A stretch of DNA of 64,000 nt from Gallionella sp. (GCA_030681375.1 JAUXWM010000087.1:1-64000), one strand, 5' to 3'. Numbered from the stretch's first letter, positions 45,851 to 55,281 are shown. Program-made: numbers and translations. The notes: generated by a model from the letters alone, not told the origin.

Positions 45851-45870
45851 GACTTTCGGGTCGCACTTTT
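45846..45870 (+). terminator. Terminator of 6S RNA
   Basis: AGTGCGAC/GTCGCACT stem around TTTCGG, then TTTT. It may also overlap the 3' end of the mature 6S RNA or its precursor. Confidence 0.8.
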
Positions 45871-45903
45871 CATTGGAAAATCGCCATCAGGAGCGTCTCG
45901 ATG

Positions 45904-46767
45904 CTACCTGTCACCCCTGCCGGCAACAGCTAGTACTGGCTCCGTCGCGACAACAACACGATTCCGCCCCTCCTCCTTTGCACAATACAGGGCCTTATCT
46001 GCGGCATTCACCAGCGCATCCTTGCTGTCAACACTCCCACTCAGCCCTGACACACCGATGCTGACGGTGATCGATATGGTTTTACTCGCGCCAGAATCAT
46101 CAGCAATACTGATAGTTTGCGATTCAACCAGCTGCCTGATGCGTTCGGCCACCAGCGTGGCACCGCCAACAGCGGTGTTGGTGCAAATCACGACGAACTC
46201 CTCGCCGCCATAACGCGCGATAACATCCGAGTCGCGCAAGCTGTCCTTGACCAGACTGCACAGTGTAGCCAGAGTAACATCGCCCGCCTGATGACCATAC
46301 GTGTCATTAACCCGCTTGAAATGGTCGATATCGAGCATCAAAACGGAAAGATCGTGGGCGTATCGCTTTGATCGTGCAACCTCATCCTCAAGACGACGAT
46401 CCAGATAGCGGCGATTGCACACTTTAGTCAAAGGGTCAGTGATGTTTTCAGCCTCAAGCAAATCCATCCTGCGCAGATCGGCTGCGGTTTGTAGCGAAAG
46501 GCGGATCGTCATCCGCACAAACAGCGATCCGAACAGAAATATGCCGGGAATGAGGAGTTCGCTCCAGTCGCTCTGCTGCCCCCAGAACATCACGATATAA
46601 CCCAGATAGCCCGCGATGAAAATAAGGATCAGCCCCATCATGACACGCCAGCGATTGCGCAGCGTGCCCGCGGGGAGCATCCCCATCATCTTTCGCAACG
46701 GGACAAGCGTCGCCACGTGAACCAGCAAACCGATCAGAACCATCGCTGCAGACAACAGATAAATCAT
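45904..46767 (-). CDS. Diguanylate cyclase with N-terminal membrane helices
   Basis: This 287-residue protein has three membrane helices (about 1-90) and a GGDEF domain with active site RYGGEEF and an inhibitory-site RDSD five residues before it. It makes c-di-GMP and is probably feedback-inhibited. The metal/nucleotide residues MLDIDHFKRVNDTYGHQAGD are intact. The membrane part is short, with no large sensor domain, so the signal is unknown. It may feed the PilZ-like protein at 32.2 kb. Confidence 0.93.
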   Translation of the reverse strand: MIYLLSAAMVLIGLLVHVATLVPLRKMMGMLPAGTLRNRWRVMMGLILIFIAGYLGYIVMFWGQQSDWSELLIPGIFLFGSLFVRMTIRLSLQTAADLRRMDLLEAENITDPLTKVCNRRYLDRRLEDEVARSKRYAHDLSVLMLDIDHFKRVNDTYGHQAGDVTLATLCSLVKDSLRDSDVIARYGGEEFVVICTNTAVGGATLVAERIRQLVESQTISIADDSGASKTISITVSIGVSGLSGSVDSKDALVNAADKALYCAKEEGRNRVVVATEPVLAVAGRGDR

Positions 46768-46819
46768 GGTCTATATCACTCCGTATTTTCCATACAAACA
46801 TCGATTTGACACCAACCGG

Positions 46820-48097
46820 TTAAATGCCAACCAGCCGTGTTGCCGCGTAAATCGCCAGTCCAAATAGCCCGCCGACCAGCGTACCGTTGATGCGAATGTA
46901 CTGCAGGTCCTTGCCCAGAAACAGTTCCAGCCGGTTGACCATGTATTTGTCGTCCCATCGAAACACTTCTTCTCGAATCAAATCCCCGATCACACCCTTG
47001 TTGGCATGGGCGGCACTGGTCAGCGACGCGCGAATTTGATCATTGAGCCAGGAACGCATCTCTTCGTGTGTGACCAGATGTTGTTCGAGCTCCTCAAGCA
47101 GCCCGGCAAGTTTGGCGGCGAGTACGGAATCGGGACGCGACAGGTCGAGCACCACCCAGTCGCGTAATTGGCTCCACAGCGATTCAATCTGATTGCCGAA
47201 TTCAGGGCGATTGAGCACAGCGTTTTTCTGCTGATCGACCCATGCCCGCAGTTCGGGGTCTTGTTGCAGACGAAGCACATAATTGCGTACTTGCTCATCA
47301 AATTCCAGGTACAGAGCGCTGCTGTCATCCTCGGCAACCGCGCGCAGCTTCTTGATTACGGCGCTGCGTATAGTCGGGATAAACGGCTCTATCATGCTCT
47401 GTATCCAGGCGCTCTCGCTCCAGCCCTTGATGAATTCGGCAATCTTGTCGGTATTGTCCGGGCTTTCCACATAGTCGGCGAAGCGGTGCAACCCGCCATG
47501 CAGAATTTTGCGATGACTATTGTTGCGGTTGATCAGTTCCAGCCCGTTAACCATGAGTTCGGAAAGGTCAATGGCCCGCAACTTGTTGCGGGCGGCTTCG
47601 GCGATAAAGTCGTGAATGCGCCTGTCATCCAGCACCTTGACCCCATAGCTGATGGCCTGATTGAGATAGCCTGTAACTTTATTCCTGTTCTCCGACAGGC
47701 TCAGCCACTGCGAGAAGTGCCGGGCGGCGTCATAACGCCTGAGCCGCTGTTCGATAACCTCGGTGCTCAGAAATTGCCCCACCACAAAATCAGCCAGACT
47801 GTTGCCGATAGCGCGTTTTTTTCTGGGGATGATGGCCGTATGGGGAATGGGCACGCCCAGCGGGTGACGAAACAACGCCACGACCGCAAACCAGTCCGCC
47901 ATTGCACCTATCATCGCTGCTTCGGCAAAGGCCACCAGATAGCCCCATGCCGGGTGCTGCCCCTCAAATAGCTTGCCGATGACATAAAGACAGGCTGCCG
48001 CGCCCAGCAATCCTGCTGCGATCCATTTCATTTTGGCAAGATCGCGTTGCCTGAGTGTGGTTTCTGCCTGAATGGCGCGTTGCGTAATATCTGTCAT
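46820..48097 (-). CDS. DUF445 family membrane protein
   Basis: This 425-residue protein has two N-terminal helices (25-75, including AMIGAMADWFAVVALFRHPLGVPIPHT), a long helical cytoplasmic or periplasmic region with repeated AxxLLxxL-type motifs, and a C-terminal membrane helix (NGTLVGGLFGLAIYAATRLVGI). It matches the DUF445/YjiN-like family of unknown function. It is transcribed towards the diguanylate cyclase, 52 bases apart. Confidence 0.88.
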   Translation of the reverse strand: MTDITQRAIQAETTLRQRDLAKMKWIAAGLLGAAACLYVIGKLFEGQHPAWGYLVAFAEAAMIGAMADWFAVVALFRHPLGVPIPHTAIIPRKKRAIGNSLADFVVGQFLSTEVIEQRLRRYDAARHFSQWLSLSENRNKVTGYLNQAISYGVKVLDDRRIHDFIAEAARNKLRAIDLSELMVNGLELINRNNSHRKILHGGLHRFADYVESPDNTDKIAEFIKGWSESAWIQSMIEPFIPTIRSAVIKKLRAVAEDDSSALYLEFDEQVRNYVLRLQQDPELRAWVDQQKNAVLNRPEFGNQIESLWSQLRDWVVLDLSRPDSVLAAKLAGLLEELEQHLVTHEEMRSWLNDQIRASLTSAAHANKGVIGDLIREEVFRWDDKYMVNRLELFLGKDLQYIRINGTLVGGLFGLAIYAATRLVGI

Positions 48098-48254
48098 GGT
48101 TTGCTTTGGGAAGTGTCATTAAAATGATGCGCTATCAAGGGTATCGTAACTTTCGGCCTCACGCCATTGAACGTAGAATCCTTACCCGCTGTTCGGTTAC
48201 CATTAGGCCATACGCCTGACAATTTTAAACTCACTGAATCATACTGGACACACT

Positions 48255-48719
48255 ATGCGCTACTGGTTAATGAAATCCGAACCCGCTGACGTCAGCATTG
48301 ACGACCTCGCCTCCTTCCCCGAACAGAGTGTCGCCTGGTACGGCGTGCGCAATTATCAGGCGCGCAATTTCATGCGCGACCAGATGACGGTCGGCGATGG
48401 CGTGCTGTTTTATCACTCCAACTGCAAAATACCCGGCATCGCGGGGATTGCACGGGTTTCCAGCACCGCCTATCCCGACGCAAAACAATTCGATCAAGAC
48501 AGTAAATACTACGATGCCAAGGCGACACAGGAGCAACCGCGCTGGTTCAATGTGGATGTGCAACTGGTCAGGAAAATCGAACTGATTCCGCTCAGTCAAT
48601 TGCGTCTGCATCCCGAACTGGCGCGGATGCGCACCCTGCAACAGGGCAATCGCCTGTCCATCACCCCGCTGGACCCGGCGGAGTGGCAATTCATTACCAC
48701 GCAATTGGCTCACGACTGA
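48255..48719 (+). CDS. EVE domain protein
   Basis: This 154-residue protein starts RYWLMKSEPADVSIDDL and has WYGVRNYQARNFMRDQMTVGDGVLFYHSN, the signature of the EVE fold (PUA-like superfamily). EVE domains bind modified bases in DNA or RNA; the specific target here is unknown. The TGATG junction links it to the TauE gene. Confidence 0.92.
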   Translation: MRYWLMKSEPADVSIDDLASFPEQSVAWYGVRNYQARNFMRDQMTVGDGVLFYHSNCKIPGIAGIARVSSTAYPDAKQFDQDSKYYDAKATQEQPRWFNVDVQLVRKIELIPLSQLRLHPELARMRTLQQGNRLSITPLDPAEWQFITTQLAHD

Positions 48720-49516
48720 TGGAGTGGCTGGCAGCCTATCTGTTACTCGGTGCCTGTGCCGGGTTTATGGCCGGACTATTCGGTGTCGGCGGCGGCACTG
48801 TACTCGTGCCTGTATTGTTGCTGCTGTTCGATGCGCAGCACTTCCCTGCCGAACACGTAATGCACCTGGCATTGGGCACTTCGATGGCGGTCATCCTGTT
48901 CACCTCGCTCGCCAGCATGCGCAAGCACCACCAGCACAACGCGGTGAACTGGCGCATCGTGCGCAACATCACTCCCGGCATTCTGTCAGGTGCAGTGCTA
49001 GGCGCTTTGCTCGCCGCCACCATTCCGACGCGTGGTCTGGGTCTGTTTTTCGCGCTGTTCCTGTATTTTGCAGCACTGCAAATCCTGATCGACAAGCGTC
49101 CTCATGCCGCGCGCCAGTTACCCGGCATGACGGGAATGACCCTCACCGGCACATTCACCGGCGGCTTGAGCAGTCTGGTATCCATAGGCGGTGGCACGCT
49201 CATCATCCCTTTCCTGCTCTGGTGTAACGTGCCGCTACGCAAGGCCATCGGCACCTCCGCCGCCATCGGTTTTCCGGTCGCGGTCGGCGGCACACTGGGT
49301 TATATCGTCACTGGCCTGGCCGGCCACACCTTACCGCAACCCAGCCTGGGTTTTGTTTACCTGCCCGCACTGGCCTGGGTCGCACTGGCCAGCGTCCTCA
49401 CCGCGCCGCTGGGCGCGAAAGCCACACACCACCTGAAGATTGGATTGTTGCGCAAACTATTTGCCGTGCTATTGTTGGCACTTGCAAGCAATTTACTGCT
49501 GAAAATGCTGGGCTAA
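48719..49516 (+). CDS. TauE/SafE family membrane transporter
   Basis: This 265-residue protein has eight or so helices and the two-fold GLFGVGGGTVLVPVLLLLF / GLSSLVSIGGGTLIIPFLLW repeat diagnostic of the TauE/SafE family, which exports sulfite, sulfoacetate or related anions. The ATG at 48719 overlaps the EVE stop by one base; upstream in-frame codons would lie inside the EVE gene. Substrate unassigned. Confidence 0.9.
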   Translation: MEWLAAYLLLGACAGFMAGLFGVGGGTVLVPVLLLLFDAQHFPAEHVMHLALGTSMAVILFTSLASMRKHHQHNAVNWRIVRNITPGILSGAVLGALLAATIPTRGLGLFFALFLYFAALQILIDKRPHAARQLPGMTGMTLTGTFTGGLSSLVSIGGGTLIIPFLLWCNVPLRKAIGTSAAIGFPVAVGGTLGYIVTGLAGHTLPQPSLGFVYLPALAWVALASVLTAPLGAKATHHLKIGLLRKLFAVLLLALASNLLLKMLG

Positions 49517-49526
49517 TTCCAAAAAC

Positions 49527-51482
49527 ATGGTTTCCATTCATACCAAAACTACCGGCAAGTTCGAAGGCATCCCGTCCTGGCTTGCTGCCCTGACACCGGC
49601 TTTCGCGCCCACAGAACTTGAGGTGATTCGGCGCGCTTGCGTACTGGCTGAGCCGCTGTACACCGGGCAAACCGAACTGACCGGCGCACCGTTGATACAG
49701 CACGCGCTGGGTTCGGCAGATATTCTGGTCAGCATGAATATGGATTTTGAAACGGTTACCGCCGCCATCCTGCATGCAGTACCCGAATATCTGAATGACT
49801 GGGCCAACAAACTGGGAATGGAATTCGGCGCCAACATCGTAACGCTGGTCGAAGGCATTTCTCGCATGGAGCAAATCCAGCAATTCAGCGAGATGCCCCA
49901 TCCGGGCAGTAAAGGCGAAAATAGTCAGCAGATCGAAACACTGCGCAAGATGTTGCTGGCCATGGTAGAGGACATACGCGTGGTGCTGATCAAGCTGGCC
50001 GAACGCACCCAGACCCTGCGTCATTTGTCTGGAGCCGGCGCGGAACAGCAAAAACTGATTGCACAGGAGACACAAAGCCTGTTTGCGCCACTGGCCAATC
50101 GTCTCGGTGTGTGGCAAATCAAATGGGAGATGGAAGATCTCTCCGTGCGCTATCTGGAACCGGAACGCTACAAAAAAGTGGCGAAGTTGCTGGATGAGCG
50201 CAGGGTTGATCGTGAACGCTATATCGCCGAGGTCATCTCCCGGCTGAAACAATTGCTGACTCAGGCCGGCATAGCCGCCGAAGTGACAGGCCGCCCCAAA
50301 CACATCTACAGCATCATCAACAAGATGAAGCGCAAGCATCTGGATTTTGACGAGCTATACGACGTGCGCGCCGTGCGAATTCTGGTTGAAGATGTGCAAA
50401 GTTGTTACGCGGCACTGAGTCTGGTGCAGGATCTATGGCAACCCATAGCCAGCGAATTCGACGATTACATCGCGCATCCCAAGAGCAACAATTACCGCTC
50501 GCTGCATACCGCCGTGGTCGGCCCGCGCGGTCTGCCTTTCGAGGTACAGATACGCACCCGCGAGATGCACCACCACTCGGAATTGGGCGTCGCCGCGCAT
50601 TGGCGCTACAAGGAAGGCGGCAAATCCGATGACAGGCTCAATGAGAAAATTATCTGGCTGCGACAGATACTGGAGTGGAAAGCAGACATCGCCGACAAGA
50701 GTGATTTGCAGGAACCACTCAAGAACGAATTGCTCCATGAGCAGGTGTATGTGCTCACCCCATTGGGCAAGGTAATCGCCTTGCCCAATGGCGCCACCCC
50801 GGTTGATTTCGCCTATACCCTGCATACCGATCTGGGACACCGCACCCGTGGCGCCAAGGTGGACGGCAGCATCGTTCCGCTCAATTATCAATTGCAGAAC
50901 GGTCAGCGTGTGGAAATCCTCACCACCAAACAGGGAGCGCCCAGTCGCGACTGGATCAACCCCTCGCTGGGATTTTTGCAAAGTGCGCGTGCGCGTGCCA
51001 AGGTGCGCGCCTGGTTTTTGAGCCAGAACTTCGATGAAAATGTCGCACAAGGCAGAATACAACTGGATCGCGAATTACACCGTCTCGGCGTGATCTCCGT
51101 CAACCAGGAAAAGATTGCGCAACGATTGCATTTCAACAAACTGGAAGACCTGCTGGCAGCCATCGGACGCAACACCATCACACTGAGGCGCATCGCACTC
51201 GCCATCCAGGAAGAATTACCCAACAAGGTGCTGGATATAACGAAACCCGTAGCCTTTAAACCAGCGCCGGAACAACGTTCCGCCACCGGCATCCTGATAG
51301 AAGGGGTGGGCAACCTGATGACCCGATCAGCCCTGTGCTGCCATCCGTCCCCGCCTGACGTCATTATTGGCTACATCACGCGCGACCGTGGCATAACGAT
51401 ACATCGCCAGGACTGCGCCTTCATACAACGGCTGGCAGAAAGCAGACAAGATCGCCTGCTGGACGCGAAGTGGAGCGAATAA
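49527..51482 (+). CDS. relA: (p)ppGpp synthetase RelA, lacking the C-terminal ACT domain
   Basis: This 651-residue RelA has a degenerate HD domain (residues 55-165; the catalytic HD is replaced by HAVPEY), a synthetase domain with the EFDDY motif of monofunctional synthetases (310-314) and G-loop NNYRSLHT in place of the usual NGYQS[LI]HT, a TGS domain (404-465), a helical domain and the Cys motif ALCCHPSPPD (604-605) with Cys630. It stops at LLDAKWSE, where E. coli RelA (744 residues) continues into about 90 residues of ACT domain. A transposase scrap begins nine bases after the stop. Synthesis should remain; regulation may be altered. Confidence 0.93.
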   Translation: MVSIHTKTTGKFEGIPSWLAALTPAFAPTELEVIRRACVLAEPLYTGQTELTGAPLIQHALGSADILVSMNMDFETVTAAILHAVPEYLNDWANKLGMEFGANIVTLVEGISRMEQIQQFSEMPHPGSKGENSQQIETLRKMLLAMVEDIRVVLIKLAERTQTLRHLSGAGAEQQKLIAQETQSLFAPLANRLGVWQIKWEMEDLSVRYLEPERYKKVAKLLDERRVDRERYIAEVISRLKQLLTQAGIAAEVTGRPKHIYSIINKMKRKHLDFDELYDVRAVRILVEDVQSCYAALSLVQDLWQPIASEFDDYIAHPKSNNYRSLHTAVVGPRGLPFEVQIRTREMHHHSELGVAAHWRYKEGGKSDDRLNEKIIWLRQILEWKADIADKSDLQEPLKNELLHEQVYVLTPLGKVIALPNGATPVDFAYTLHTDLGHRTRGAKVDGSIVPLNYQLQNGQRVEILTTKQGAPSRDWINPSLGFLQSARARAKVRAWFLSQNFDENVAQGRIQLDRELHRLGVISVNQEKIAQRLHFNKLEDLLAAIGRNTITLRRIALAIQEELPNKVLDITKPVAFKPAPEQRSATGILIEGVGNLMTRSALCCHPSPPDVIIGYITRDRGITIHRQDCAFIQRLAESRQDRLLDAKWSE

Positions 51483-51490
51483 AGTAAATG

Positions 51491-51530
51491 CGTGCCTACA
51501 ATCACGAACGCCCGCACATGGCGCTCAACG
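51491..51530 (+). mobile_element. IS3 transposase remnant (scar) after relA
   Basis: It encodes AYNHERPHMAL, matching the transposase tail at window position 31-60. TACAATCACGAACGCCC (51497-51513) is identical to 31-47 over 17 bases. It separates the relA stop from the convergent permease stop, which falls inside it at 51525-51527. This is probably the footprint of an insertion or deletion that removed the relA 3' end. Confidence 0.7.
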
Positions 51531-53027
51531 CTTTATGCCCGCCTCGCGATCCAGTTCGCCACTCGCCAGCCTGATCTGATATTCACCCAGCGCGACTTTT
51601 ACTTTACCGCTCAGCACATACAGACCAATCAGATTCGGGAAAGCCATCGCCAGCACCAGCAAGTCGGTAAAGTCCAGCACGCTACCCGCACTGGCAACGG
51701 ACGCCACAACGAGAAAACAGATGAAAATCGCCTTATACAAAAGCGAGTAACGTTCGCCGAACACATACACCCAGCAGCGTTCACCGTAATACGACCAGGA
51801 GATCGCCGTACTGTAGGCGAACAACACCACAGACAACGTGAGTATCACCGGAAGCCAGTCCGAAACGGTGGCAAAAGCCACCGAGGTCAATGCCGCACCC
51901 TGACTCGCGGCACGCATTGCCTCATACTCGGGCGCGTTATACACACCTGTGATAACAATGACCAGCGCTGTCATGGTACAGATCACCACGGTGTCGATGA
52001 AAGGCTCATAGAGCGCAACCAACCCCTGACGCACCGGATACTTCACCGATGCGGCAGAGTGTGCGATCGCGGCTGAACCCAAGCCTGCTTCGCTGGAAAA
52101 GGCTGCGCGCTTGAACCCCTGCACCAGCGCACCCACCATCCCGCCCGCAACGGCGATCGGCGAGAATGCCTCGGTGAATATCTTACCCAAGGCCGCCGGT
52201 ACCATTTCTGCATTAACACCTATGATCCACAGACAGGCACCAAGGTAAATAATGACCATGCTCGGCACTATCGCTTCTGCCACATGGGAAATCCGTCGTA
52301 TGCCACCGACGATGACCAACCCGACCGCAACCGCCATCAACAAGCCATAGGCGATAGGGACTTCACGAAAGAAGGGTATTTGTTCCTGCACAGCTCCCAT
52401 GGACTGACTGATCTGAAACGCGCTACCCGCACCAAACGAACCCAGGATAGTGAAAATGGCAAACATAATGGCAAGCCCCTTACCCAGACGTGGCGCACCC
52501 TTCTCTGCCAATCCTTTCGACAGGTATTCCATCGCACCACCCATCAACCTGCCGTCCGGGCGAACCTCACGATACATCTGCGCCAAACTGGCTTCGGTAA
52601 ACTTGGTGGACATCCCCAGAAATCCGGCAACGATCATCCAGAACGTCGCACCCGGCCCGCCTATGGAGATGGCGATCGCCACCCCGGCAATATTGCCCAG
52701 CCCGACAGTCGCGGAAAGCGCCGTCGAGAGCGCCTGAAAGGGCGTCACCTCGCCCTTGTCGTCAGCAGTATGATATTTACCGCGAATCACCCGATAGGCA
52801 TGGCGCATCATGCGCAAATTGACGAAATTAAAACGCAGCGTCAGAAACACCGCCGCGACAATCAGCCACGCGACGATAAACGGCATGACCGGCTCACCCG
52901 GGAACACATCGAAGAAAATGATCTGTGCCAGAAAACCATTGATCGCGTCAAAAATACTGTCTATGGCAACATCAGCGGCGTGAGCCTGCATAGGAAATAA
53001 CAGCAACGCCGCAATAAAGTATCTCAT
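51525..53027 (-). CDS. Alanine/glycine:cation symporter (AGCS family)
   Basis: This 500-residue sodium-amino acid symporter has about 11 membrane helices and the family signatures ALSATVGLGNIAGVA, GPGATFWMIVAGFLGMSTKFTE and FKRAAFSSEAGLGSAAIAHS. It has an N-terminal signal-like segment before the first helix. The ATG at 53027 follows TTGGAAAA; the frame extends 99 bases further from a TTG, but that part runs into a terminator. The stop lies within the IS scar, so its last few residues (AGIKR) may derive from insertion DNA. Confidence 0.9.
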   Translation of the reverse strand: MRYFIAALLLFPMQAHAADVAIDSIFDAINGFLAQIIFFDVFPGEPVMPFIVAWLIVAAVFLTLRFNFVNLRMMRHAYRVIRGKYHTADDKGEVTPFQALSTALSATVGLGNIAGVAIAISIGGPGATFWMIVAGFLGMSTKFTEASLAQMYREVRPDGRLMGGAMEYLSKGLAEKGAPRLGKGLAIMFAIFTILGSFGAGSAFQISQSMGAVQEQIPFFREVPIAYGLLMAVAVGLVIVGGIRRISHVAEAIVPSMVIIYLGACLWIIGVNAEMVPAALGKIFTEAFSPIAVAGGMVGALVQGFKRAAFSSEAGLGSAAIAHSAASVKYPVRQGLVALYEPFIDTVVICTMTALVIVITGVYNAPEYEAMRAASQGAALTSVAFATVSDWLPVILTLSVVLFAYSTAISWSYYGERCWVYVFGERYSLLYKAIFICFLVVASVASAGSVLDFTDLLVLAMAFPNLIGLYVLSGKVKVALGEYQIRLASGELDREAGIKR

Positions 53028-53124
53028 GTATTTTTCCAAAGTAACTGTTCTGACACCATGCGAATTAAACACGGAAACAACGGCATACTCAAGCGCGCAA
53101 ATATTTTCGCGCTTTGCAGGCAAC

Positions 53125-53152
53125 AAAAAAGCCGACTTGCGCCGGCTTTTTT
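53125..53152 (-). terminator. Terminator after cytochrome c (53173-53499)
   Basis: AAAAAAGCCG...CGGCTTTTTT around ACTTGCG-type loop bases, 20 bases past the cytochrome stop. It is symmetrical enough to act in both directions. Confidence 0.9.
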
Positions 53153-53172
53153 GCGTACTGCTCAGGTCAACC

Positions 53173-53499
53173 TTACTTAGCCAGACCCAGAACGAATTGA
53201 ACTACTTCTTTCATCTGGTCTTGCTTCTTGCCAGCTGCATCGTTAGCAGGCATAGGCATGGAACCCCATACACCAGCACCGCCCTTGGATACTTTAGCAA
53301 TCAGTTTGGCTTCAGCTGTAGCATCGCCCTTGTATTTCTTGGAAATATCCATGAAAGATGGACCAACTACCTTTTTGTCAATTGCATGACAAGCTGTGCA
53401 GTTGTTTTTCTTGGCCACGTCAGGCATATCAGCTGCCATTGCGGAACCTGCAATCATCAAACCTGCTGCTACGGTCATGCTTACGACGATAGATTTCAT
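53173..53499 (-). CDS. Class I monohaem cytochrome c (c551/c8-like)
   Basis: This 108-residue periplasmic cytochrome has a signal peptide (MKSIVVSMTVAAGLMIAGSAMA), haem site CTACH and axial Met in the WGSMPMP segment, typical of c551/c8-type carriers. The ATG at 53499 follows GAGAGAATAT. It is a likely soluble partner of the bc1 complex or a terminal oxidase. Its sequence is closely parallel to the haem domain of the next gene. Confidence 0.93.
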   Translation of the reverse strand: MKSIVVSMTVAAGLMIAGSAMAADMPDVAKKNNCTACHAIDKKVVGPSFMDISKKYKGDATAEAKLIAKVSKGGAGVWGSMPMPANDAAGKKQDQMKEVVQFVLGLAK

Positions 53500-53644
53500 A
53501 TATTCTCTCCGTTTTATGATCAAAAAACTAAAAATCGTGAAGGCTTGGCCTCCGCTGGTGATTCTAAACAACTCCGCTCAGTTTGCCTACCTACTTCTCT
53601 GACCGTATGCGACTAACGCCGCCGCGAGGTCTCCGGTTGACAAC

Positions 53645-54295
53645 TTATTTCAGATTCAGCACAAACTTTGCCAGCGTTGTCCTGTCCGCCTCACTGATCT
53701 TCGAATTACCCGGCATCGCCATGCTGCCCCACACGCCGCTGCCACCCTTGGCTATCTTATTCGCCAGATGTGCTTCTGCGCCCGCATCACCGCGATATTT
53801 GGCCGCCACGTCTTTCCAGGCTGGCCCGACCATCTTTCTGTCAATTGCATGGCAAGCCAGGCAATTATTCTTCTTCGCCAATGCCAGCGCATCGGCCTCA
53901 GACACGACAGCGACAGGTTTAGGTGCGGCTACCGCCGCAACGGCTGCGACCGCCGGGACTGCAACCACCGCCATTTCCTTGACCTGCACAACGGCCTGTT
54001 CCTTCACCGCTTTGGCAGCAGGTTGCGCGACGACTTTATCAGCAGTCACGATCGGCGCGGCCTGCGTCGCTTTTTTGGCGATGGGTTCGGTCTTTACGGG
54101 AGGAGCGACAGGCGCATCCACAGACGGCGCTACGACAGCTGATTCCGCGACTATCGCTTCCTGTTCAACTACGGCATTGACAGGTGCGCTGGCTGGCTGC
54201 ATCTCAGGCGCTGCTTCCTGTTGCACTGGTGTTTCAGGCTGGCAGCCGGATAGCGCGGCCAACAGTGATAACAACAAAACTTTCTGGATATGCAT
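53645..54295 (-). CDS. Lipid-anchored cytochrome c with a long Ala/Val/Pro linker
   Basis: This 216-residue lipoprotein has a signal peptide ending in the lipobox LSGC (Cys18). About 110 residues of low-complexity Ala/Val/Pro/Glu linker follow, then a c551-type domain (CLACH, GPAWKDVAAKYRGD, WGSMAMPGN) highly similar to the cytochrome encoded downstream. The layout suggests a haem domain on a flexible tether from a membrane, able to shuttle electrons across the periplasm. The pair probably arose by duplication, with gain of the anchor and linker or their loss. It lies about 145 bases upstream of the soluble cytochrome. Confidence 0.88.
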   Translation of the reverse strand: MHIQKVLLLSLLAALSGCQPETPVQQEAAPEMQPASAPVNAVVEQEAIVAESAVVAPSVDAPVAPPVKTEPIAKKATQAAPIVTADKVVAQPAAKAVKEQAVVQVKEMAVVAVPAVAAVAAVAAPKPVAVVSEADALALAKKNNCLACHAIDRKMVGPAWKDVAAKYRGDAGAEAHLANKIAKGGSGVWGSMAMPGNSKISEADRTTLAKFVLNLK

Positions 54296-54329
54296 GACGT
54301 CCCCCTTTGTTTAAGTACGAGGTGGCAGG

Positions 54330-55235
54330 CTACACCGATTCGGCGCGGTATTCAACAATCAGGGTATGCCGTGTTCCCGCCGCAACCGTCACCAAATTAT
54401 CTATCGCATTCGCTGATTCCACGCACACCATCTCGCGCCAGCCGTCCGGCTGCCCCATGTCGCCCATCTTGTTAGCCTTCTCAACCCACGGCGTCCACAC
54501 CACAGTGGATAGGCTGCCGGATTTTGCAATATGGATACGACGCTTGAGCTGTTCGTCGTGAATCACACACTCTGCCGCGCTGTTGATATACACGCGGTCA
54601 GTCTCTCCTGCAAAACTGATCGCGCCATCCTGTTTACGCAGATTGGAGCCGCCGACCTTGTCCCAGTATTCACAACCTTCCAGTCCGGTCACACGCACCG
54701 AACCGATGTCGCCGATCTGCAAATAGGTATGCAGTGCTTCACCGATCACGAAGTCAGACGTACCGGTATTTTCGGTCGTCATTTCCATGCGCAGCGTGTC
54801 ACCGACGATTACGGTCAGGTCCACATTGCAGTCATGCGGCCATTGCGCGCGCGTCTGTTCGCTTTCCACCAGACGCAGGGTCAGGCGCGTCGCGCCATTC
54901 GGTTCTGTACCCGATTCAATCACCTGCCATGGCACGGTGCGCGCATAGCCGTGCCCCGAAAAGCTGCTTTGAGTCGCATGTGCACCGAACCACGGCCAGC
55001 ACACCGGCGCACCGCCGCGTATCGACTTGCCCGCCGCCATCTTGGCATCCTTGGACAACCAGACCACAGGAACCGATTGACTCTTAGGCTGCCAGGTCAT
55101 CAGATGCGCGCCTTGCAGACACAGCGATGCACTGCCCAGTGCGTTGTTGATTTCCGCGACGATCAGACCGCTGGCGTCTTCGCAAAAACTCAGTTGTCCG
55201 CTAATGCCAAATTGCGTGTTCAATGCTGTAATCAT
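54330..55235 (-). CDS. D-hexose-6-phosphate mutarotase (aldose 1-epimerase family)
   Basis: This 301-residue galactose-mutarotase-fold protein resembles YeaD, which interconverts alpha and beta glucose-6-phosphate. It has SIRGGAPVCWPWFGAH, HGYARTVPWQV, GEALHTYLQIGDI and WTPWVEKANKMGDM, with the His and Glu of the active-site region. It is cytoplasmic and sits 46 bases after ilvD on the same strand. Confidence 0.9.
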   Translation of the reverse strand: MITALNTQFGISGQLSFCEDASGLIVAEINNALGSASLCLQGAHLMTWQPKSQSVPVVWLSKDAKMAAGKSIRGGAPVCWPWFGAHATQSSFSGHGYARTVPWQVIESGTEPNGATRLTLRLVESEQTRAQWPHDCNVDLTVIVGDTLRMEMTTENTGTSDFVIGEALHTYLQIGDIGSVRVTGLEGCEYWDKVGGSNLRKQDGAISFAGETDRVYINSAAECVIHDEQLKRRIHIAKSGSLSTVVWTPWVEKANKMGDMGQPDGWREMVCVESANAIDNLVTVAAGTRHTLIVEYRAESV

Positions 55236-55281
55236 ATATTTCTCCCTAAGGTTATCGACAAAGGTATTGCTGCCGGAATTA

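Noticed and set aside
49398..50339. 313-codon open frame on the minus strand
   Set aside because: Antisense to relA and the TauE gene. No Shine-Dalgarno, motif or neighbour supports it.
53028..53126. N-terminal 33-residue extension of the AGCS permease from a TTG
   Set aside because: It would overlap the cytochrome terminator and lacks a ribosome site; the ATG at 53027 has one.
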